Assembly: GCA_024180945.1 (NCBI GenBank)
Contig: JAKSGN010000001.1
Location: 248,001 to 312,000, forward strand
DNA: 64,000 nucleotides
From: Macrophomina tecta
Lineage: Eukaryota; Ascomycota; Dothideomycetes; Botryosphaeriales; Botryosphaeriaceae
Reading direction: 5' to 3'
Shown here: in pieces, positions 57,493 to 64,000 of the stretch
How the letters are laid out: every line of letters starts with the position of its first letter
Numbering within the stretch: position 1 is the first letter of the stretch
Notes under the pieces: model-generated
The model's database searches: none
The model's input: only the letters and a program-made list of their open reading frames with translations
What the model was told of the DNA's origin: nothing
Translations under genes and position numbers: made by a program

Positions 57493-58140
57493 ATACCTCC
57501 GAAATAAAAGCGCGATTTATAGAAGACTAAGCGTAAGTCTCTAGGTATAAAGATTAATTTACTAGGTATCGCGATATCTATTTCTTATTCGTAATATTTA
57601 CTTCTAAATGCTTAGCGAAAGGCGGAAGAGCCTAAGATAATATATTACGTAGCCTTAGATTTCTTACGTTATAGCGAATATTATTATACTAGGCGCACTA
57701 GTTACAATACTAGTAGTCTTAAGAATTTTGACTATTAGTCTTTTTTAGCTCACCTTATATATTTACTAATTTTCTCTTTAGTTAAGCATCTCCGATAGGC
57801 TCTAGATAAGGCGCGCTCCGAATATATAGCCTTTAAGAATTAGCTTTAAAAGGCGGCCTCCGGCCTTTCTTATACTAAAAAGTAGTAGGAGTTACTTAAG
57901 CGTCGTACTACCTTAATACTATAGCGCAAGTCGGACGCGATTAATATACTTAGAAAATTAGAAGTGCTAGAGGCTAGAAATACCTCTAATCCTAAAAATA
58001 CTAAGGAGAAGCGATCGCTAAAGCGTTTACGTAGCGATACCTTAGCTAATAATGCTATAGAGTTGTTCTAGTCTATTAGATTTTCTAGCATTAGTTTGGG
58101 TTCTACGCCTCCCGAGGGTTTCGATCTAGTTAATTAGGCG
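57493..58140 (+). pseudogene. Antisense accessory ORF of gypsy O, Cys motif and coiled coil
   Basis: Plus-strand frame opposite to pol, starting at an ATA in the context of an original ATG (xPPKxKRD) and open for over 210 codons except for TAA/TAG. It has a basic N-terminus, then RYSEYYYTRRTSYNTSS, where D keeps Cys at the last position (TSCDISS). Tyr from Cys by G-to-A is plausible, so this may have been a CX2C...C zinc-binding motif. A helical, Leu/Lys/Arg/Glu-rich region (LDKARSE, DAINILRKLEALEARN, KRSLKRLRSDTLANNAI) follows. The end overlaps the 3' end of pol. The frame is shared with D at 20232-20819. Product unknown. Confidence 0.6.
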
Positions 58141-61100
58141 TAGTTATCTTTGTTTATTAATTTTAATTTCGGGTCCTTTGTATACGACGAGTCGGCGGTA
58201 TTAGTCGATCTAGGTTTTAGTAATAGAACTTATTAATAAGTTCTTAATAGTTATATAGTTTTAGTAGTTTCTAGGTATTATTCTAGTCTCCTTTTTATTT
58301 AAGGAGGTATTAGAACTAATCGTTAATATAGCCGCTATCTAGAACCTATTCTACATTCTAGTCTATATTTTCGTCGGCGTTTAGATTTTCCGGTAGTATT
58401 TCTTTCGTTTAGCGTACTAGTGTAGCATTTTCTAGTGCCGGTTTAAGAAGTAAGATATAAAATATAGAATATATCTATATAGTATTAGGTAATCTAAGGC
58501 GGAAATTAACCTTTCTAATCTATTCTTTAATTTCGAATAGTCTAATTTTCTTAAAGTTTAATTTATTATTTAGCTATTTTATCTTAATATTTTTTCTAAG
58601 AAGATAAACTTTATTTTCTTTCTTTAGCTTTAGTACCTTCTAGTACCGTCTATTATAGTATTTACCTATTTATAGGGCTACGAACTTAAGGTCTAGGTAT
58701 AGTTATTTATAGAGTACTCTTAGCTAGTCTACTTTAAGAATTCTCTTTTAGACTAGAAATTCGCTTAGTATTAGCTCTTTATAAGCTATAGGCTCGTAAT
58801 TATAATTAGTGTAGAATAGGGATTCTTATATAGCTAATACTTTTAAGCTATTATACGCGAACTATACGAGCGGTAGTAGCTTAACCTAATTATCTTATAT
58901 ATAATTAAAATAATAGCATAGATATTACTCTAGCGTCTAATTTATTCATTCTATCTATTCGTCTATTTAAGAATATGCTATAGTCGAGAACTTATACTTA
59001 GCTCTAAGCTAGCGGGTAAAAGTCTACTAGAATTAAAATATAAATAGTTAATTTTTATCTAATACGAGCTCTTCTAGTAACCCGTAGTTACCGAGGATTA
59101 TTCTAAGAAATATATAGGCGAGTTCTTCCGTAGTTACTATCTTAAGATATAGTAGATAATATACGTACTTTATTATTCTATCTACGATAACTAGGATCGA
59201 GTTATACTTAACCTTAGTAAGCGATTCTTTTAACTTAGATAGGTCTATAATAAAGTCTAGCGAGATAGATTGCTAGAGGCGCTTTAATACTAATAGCGGC
59301 TAAAGTAGTCTATAGAGTATATACCTCGTAGTCTTACTTCTAATATAAAGGTCATATTATAAGACTATCCATTAAATGGCTCTTCTTAGTTCTAGAAAGT
59401 AGTAGCGTCTTATAATTCGCTCTATTATCTTATCTATTTCTTAATAACTATATACTAGGGCTTCATATATATTCTTTACTAGCTCTTTCTATAGTTTAAC
59501 TAGAATATAGACTAGTTCTAAAAATAGAATTATACTATCTACGTTTCTAGTTACTTAGGGGTCGTCTTTAAGTTCTCTAATTTTTTAAGCTATTACGTTA
59601 TCTACGTAGGCTTCTCGAATCTTTTATTTCTATTTATTACCTTTAAGGCGTATCGCTAGGGCGAATAGTCTAATTAGAGTAAGCGAGTCGTCTAGTTCTT
59701 CTTTAAGCTACATTTATTCTAGGCTATAAATAGCTATAATCTAGCGGCTACGGCTAGTGGGTATAAAAGACCTATCTTTTTACGTATTAAGTATTATAGA
59801 TTGTAGACCTAGCTTTTCTTCGATATAGTCGGCTCGTCTACTTAGCGTATCTACGCGAGTATTCTCGGATTCCTTTCTATAGATAATCTTTATATCGTAG
59901 AACGCTAGTTTTTTAGCCTACTAAACCTATCGTTAGTTTAATTTCTTAGTAGTAGTAAAGTACGAGAGGTTCTTATAGTTATAGTAGACTATAACCTAGT
60001 ATTTAACGCCTTTAAGGTAGTATCTCTATTCTTTAAAAGCCGTAACTATAGCTAAGAATTCTTTATTATAGATGTTATAGTTCTTTTTAATAGGTATTAT
60101 TTTTCTTAAGTAGTAGGCGATAGAGTATAGTCGGCCTTCTTTATCTAGCTAACTAAGTACGACTTCTATAGCGTAGTCTAAAGCATTAGTTTCTACCGTA
60201 ATCAGTAGTTCTAGGTTATAGAGCCCTAGAACTAATACTTCTATAAATATTCACTTTAGTAAGTCAAACGCTTATTACTATCTTTCTCTCTATATAAACC
60301 TATATTCTTTCTTAGTAATATTAGTTAGAGGTGCCGCTACCTTAGCGTAGTTTATAATAAACTTTTGATAAAAGTTAGTAAATCTAAGAAAGAATTATAC
60401 TTCTTTAATAGTTCACGGTATTAGCTAGTCTTTAATTACGTCTAGTTTCTTATTATCTATACCGATATATTCGGGGGTAATAATAAACCCTAGGTATTCT
60501 ATTTCTTATATATACTACTCGCTTTTTTCTAGGGCTACTTAGAGGTTTTATTCATCTAAGGCCTTTAGAATCTTTCTTATATACTTAGTATATTCTTCGA
60601 GCGTCTCCGAGTATATTAGAATATTATCTAGGTAAGCTAAGGCGAATATATCTAAATACGGACTTAAAGTATCGTTAACTAAGCTCTAGAAGATAGCCGA
60701 TACGTTAATAAGCCTAAAAGATATTACCGTATACTCGTAATATCTAAATTATATTTAGAACGCTGTTTTTTATTCTTTACCTTCCTTAATATGGACTAGG
60801 TAGTAGCCGTCTTAAAGGTCTAGCTTTATAAAGAACTTAGCGTTACGAAGCTTATTCTATAATTCGTCGATATAAGGTAGTAGGTATTAGTTTTTAACTA
60901 TAATATTATTTAGTTATCAGTAGTTAATATAGAGGTGGAGCTTACTATTCTTCTTAGAAATAAATAGAATAGGGTATCCTACTAGTAACTATAAGGGTCG
61001 TATATATTCTCGTTCTAGGTTTTTATTAATATATTTCTATAATGCTTTAGCCTCTATCTTAGATAAGAAGTAAATAGGCTTAAACGTTAGTTATATTTTT

Positions 61101-62030
61101 AGGAGTAAGAATATCTTATAATTCTATAGCTAATACTCTAGTAGTTATTTCTTACCTCTTTCTTAGAATATTCTTAATATATTCTAGAACTCTTATAGAA
61201 CTATCTCTAATTTTAGTATAGGTACTAGTTTATTCTTAGTAGGCCTTATAATTCTACTAAGGTCTACGCTAATCTCGTCTACTAAAATACCTTTATCGTT
61301 ATAGCTCTTATACCTAAGGGGACTAGTATCTACTTTATTTAGGTAGCTATATTATCTATTAAGCCTCTAGGGGTAGTCTTTTTTAACTAGCTTTAGGCTA
61401 TTCTTATTCTTATTCGTAAGGCCCCGTTTCGTACGAGTAAGAATCTTTTACTCAGTATTCTTACTAGGTTTTATATAAATCGTATAGGCCTTTTTTCCTC
61501 GTCTTATTATAAGTTTTAGCGCTCGGTAGCTAATAGTCTTAATATCTATAGATACATTATTATTTTACTATCTTAGCTTAAAGGTTTCGCTCTAGCTTTT
61601 AGACTTTAGTACTTTCTTCTAACTCTATTAGCTTCTTCTTACCGTTGCGAGGTAGCATCTATAGTATTTATTAAGAAACGTAATAGTCTCCGTTCTCTAG
61701 CTAATATATAGCTCGTAAGTCTTTAGCTATAATATCCCTAGAATAATATCGTGTTTACAAATTATTATTACGTTAAGATTAATTTATTCTTAGTAATTAC
61801 CGACGGTAAGAAATACTTTTTCTATCTTAATTCGTATCTAGCTATTTCTATACTCCGCTAAGAAGCCGTTTACCGTACTTAGCTAATAAGAGTAATTCTT
61901 AGCTTACTAAAATAGTTAGTTCTTAACGATAAACTTAGAATCGACGAATACGCCTTATACGTCGCTATTAATTATAGCCATCATCTTTTTTCTGTAGAAT
62001 ATAACTAGAATATATAAAAGTTAATATAGG
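58110..62030 (-). pseudogene. Gypsy O Pol: protease to chromodomain
   Basis: Minus-strand frame with TAA/TAG codons. Protease near 61880-61975 (GVFVDSKFIVKN). RT about 60450-61130 with KNSKLHLYINY, FIKLDLKDGYY and YLDNILIYSE, where YLDD has become YLDN. RNase H and integrase follow toward 58700. VNFRLRLPNT...LLKPALENA is the usual GPY-like region before a chromodomain near 58200-58390 (VEEVLDSGYIND...YLLKxKG). The C-terminus is Arg-rich. Chromodomains of this kind target integration to heterochromatin, in line with the nested layout seen here. Confidence 0.8.
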
Positions 62031-62039
62031 TTTAATCCG

Positions 62040-64000
62040 GTAGGTATAATTCCGTTTATTATACGTATAATCTAGTTAAGAAACCTATCTAACGGTCCCT
62101 TCTAGTATCTCTATCTAGGAAAGCTATCTAGTTTTTTTAATATAGGCCTTCTCATTATTTTATAGCGGATATATTTATTCTATTTATTTACTAAAATTAG
62201 TGTATCTTTCTATTACATTTATCTACTACGTTTAATTAGTCGTCTCTAATAGATCCACCCGTTTCGGACCTAATACTAGAAGATAAGTATATCGTATTTT
62301 TCGTAGAGTATCTATTATAAGGTACCCTTATCCCTAGTTACTATACTATACTAATAGAGGGTGTAGGCTATATTATAGAGATACTATAGGTCTTATTATC
62401 GTCGCGCTTTCTATACCTCGTCTTTTAGCTAAGATACGAGTTCGTTAGCTATCTCAAGTAGTAATTCCTTCTAGAAGTTCTAGATATTATTTTACTATAC
62501 GCGAGCGTATACCTTTCCTTACTATATCTTATATTACTACGTTCCGAAGTTAATTATAGGGCCTAGAATCTAGGTAACTATAGGCTCTAGACTATTAGTA
62601 ACATAACGTATCTCTCTATATCGGTTTAGATGCTCGGTTATTCTTATAAGTATAGCTTTATTCTACTATTACTTATTATTAGTCGTGCTTAACTCTAGGG
62701 TACTATTATATAATTTCTTCGTATCGCTATCGACTAGGTCCTCGTTATTAGAAAAGGCTTTAATAAGCTCTTTTTCTACTCTTAGAATCGTATTAATATA
62801 TTATAGCTTCTTAGAGTACTAGCCTATAGCGTTCTTATTACTCTAGTAAGTAGCGTAGTTATCGTTATAATAGACTATCTAGCTAGGCTTCTAGTACTTA
62901 GGGCTCTAGCTTTCTTCGCGTTACTTATTAACTTTAATAAAGGGGTTTTCTTACTTAGTAATTATAGAGACTTCTCGGCTTTTTAGTTTTTATGTTATAG
63001 CCGAGACTTATTTATTCTTCTTAAGGTAGTAGTATATCTTTTTCTAAGTCTTACCGTAGTAGATATATAGTTCTTTTTTAAATCTTTATTTTTACTCTAG
63101 GGTCTATTCTTTGCATTATTTTCTCTTATAGCTATTATTCTTTTTTCTATAGTAGTTGTCCCTTTTAGGTAGGTTATTCTAGCAGTTAATATTATTTAGC
63201 TTTATAGCATCTCCTTCTTTCTAAGTATATCTAGGGCGTACTAGGCGTAAAGTATTAGCTTTATAGTTTACTTTATACTTCTCGGATTAGCGCTCAAAGA
63301 AGTGGTTATTATATTTAATAGCTAGCTTAATAAGTTTATCTAGGGTCTTAGAATCATTTTATATTATAAGTTAGTCTTTAACCCTTTTCTTAAGTCCTCG
63401 GTAGTAGTAGTCTATAAGGGCGCGGTCGGACTAGTTATCTAGATATACTACGGCCTTTTAAAATTCTATAATATAGTCCGCTACTAAGGTCTTCTAGTAG
63501 ATATTTATAACGGCTCGTCGGGCCTTATTAACCTCGTTAAGGTCTCCGAAGCTTTACTTAATCTACGTTATAAAGTACTTATAGCTACTAAAGACTTTCT
63601 TAGTATTCTCTTTACGTACTTCTAGTTCTTTCTCTATTTAGTCTCTAAGGTAGGGCTCGAACTACTATACCGTAATATCGCGGAGATAGGTAGTAGCGAA
63701 TATTACCTTCTTATCGTTAGTAGAAAAGTCTCTAAAGTTAAAAAAAAAGTATAAATCGAGTTATAAGAGAAAGGTCTAGAGCTTCTTTTAGTTATTATAG
63801 AATAGATCTAGCTTAGCCGTCTTCGTACTTCTATTAGAAGATTAAGTCATTATTAATACTAAAGTATAAACGGGTACCGAGTAGAGATTATTAAAATAGC
63901 TTAGTTATAAAGTTCGCCTATTTATTAATAGAGCTAGGTGTTTTCGTTAGTCTACTCCTAGAGTTATCTACGTAGTTCGCCGATCTAGCCTTATATATCT
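62040..64000 (-). pseudogene. Gypsy O Gag
   Basis: Minus-strand Gag matching N (54000-55700) along its length, truncated by the window edge close to its N-terminus. Decayed by TAA/TAG. No unambiguous zinc knuckle could be read. Confidence 0.65.

Larger units (their letters stand above)
56657..64000 (-). mobile_element. Gypsy chromovirus O (D family), runs off the right edge
   Basis: Minus-strand element: 3' LTR, purine tract, antisense ORF, chromodomain, integrase, RNase H, RT, protease and gag up to the window end. The 5' LTR would lie just beyond 64000. It is inserted in N in inverse orientation. It preserves more of the coding pattern than D and serves as the reference for that family. 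Confidence 0.88.

Overview
The window looks like an AT-rich, repeat-filled compartment of a filamentous ascomycete (Pezizomycotina) genome. The evidence is small GTAAGN/GTATGT...CTAAC...AG introns in the two intact genes, fungal Ty1/copia, Ty3/gypsy chromovirus and Fot1/pogo transposons, and pervasive CpA-to-TpA decay (RIP, repeat-induced point mutation). Dead transposon frames are broken almost only by TAA and TAG. Two GC-richer genes survive as islands: an SDR oxidoreductase at 17.4-18.2 kb and a 2-oxoglutarate/Fe(II) dioxygenase at 50.1-51.3 kb.

Layout. 1-16043: a minus-strand gypsy element (E) split by copia A (234-6038), copia B (7797-13803) and a solo LTR (F, 14225-14713), each with a 5-bp target duplication. 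Copia B is the youngest element, with a complete 1511-aa Gag-Pol. 16044-18637: a low-repeat stretch with an SDR relict and the SDR gene. 18638-33137: copia P holds gypsy D, which holds gypsy C (20820-28058), whose RT holds a solo LTR (Q); a truncated second C copy follows. 33441-48460: decayed copia H holds gypsy I (33839-40995), a Fot1/pogo transposon J (41970-43821) and a 163-bp insertion K. 48471-49670: an LTR stub, a 521-bp TA-flanked MITE-like element and a 16-bp minisatellite in which RIP fades out next to the dioxygenase gene. 51448-64000: copia L holds gypsy M, which holds a reversed C-type LTR, which holds gypsy N, which holds gypsy O running off the right edge.

Most notable signals: (i) antisense open frames between pol and the 3' LTR in two gypsy families, one of them (D/O) in two copies and looking like a Cys-motif plus coiled-coil protein; (ii) primer-binding sites in the gypsy families that are complementary to a segment of their own LTR about 35 nt after the TATA box, suggesting self-priming; (iii) copia PBSs matching the anticodon arm of initiator tRNA-Met, suggesting half-tRNA priming; (iv) a 50-bp hairpin kept in three copia copies although its stem sequence changed; (v) a tRNA-like, Pol III-style unit in the 3' region of copia B. 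Functions of transposon proteins are inferred from motifs; no database search was possible.
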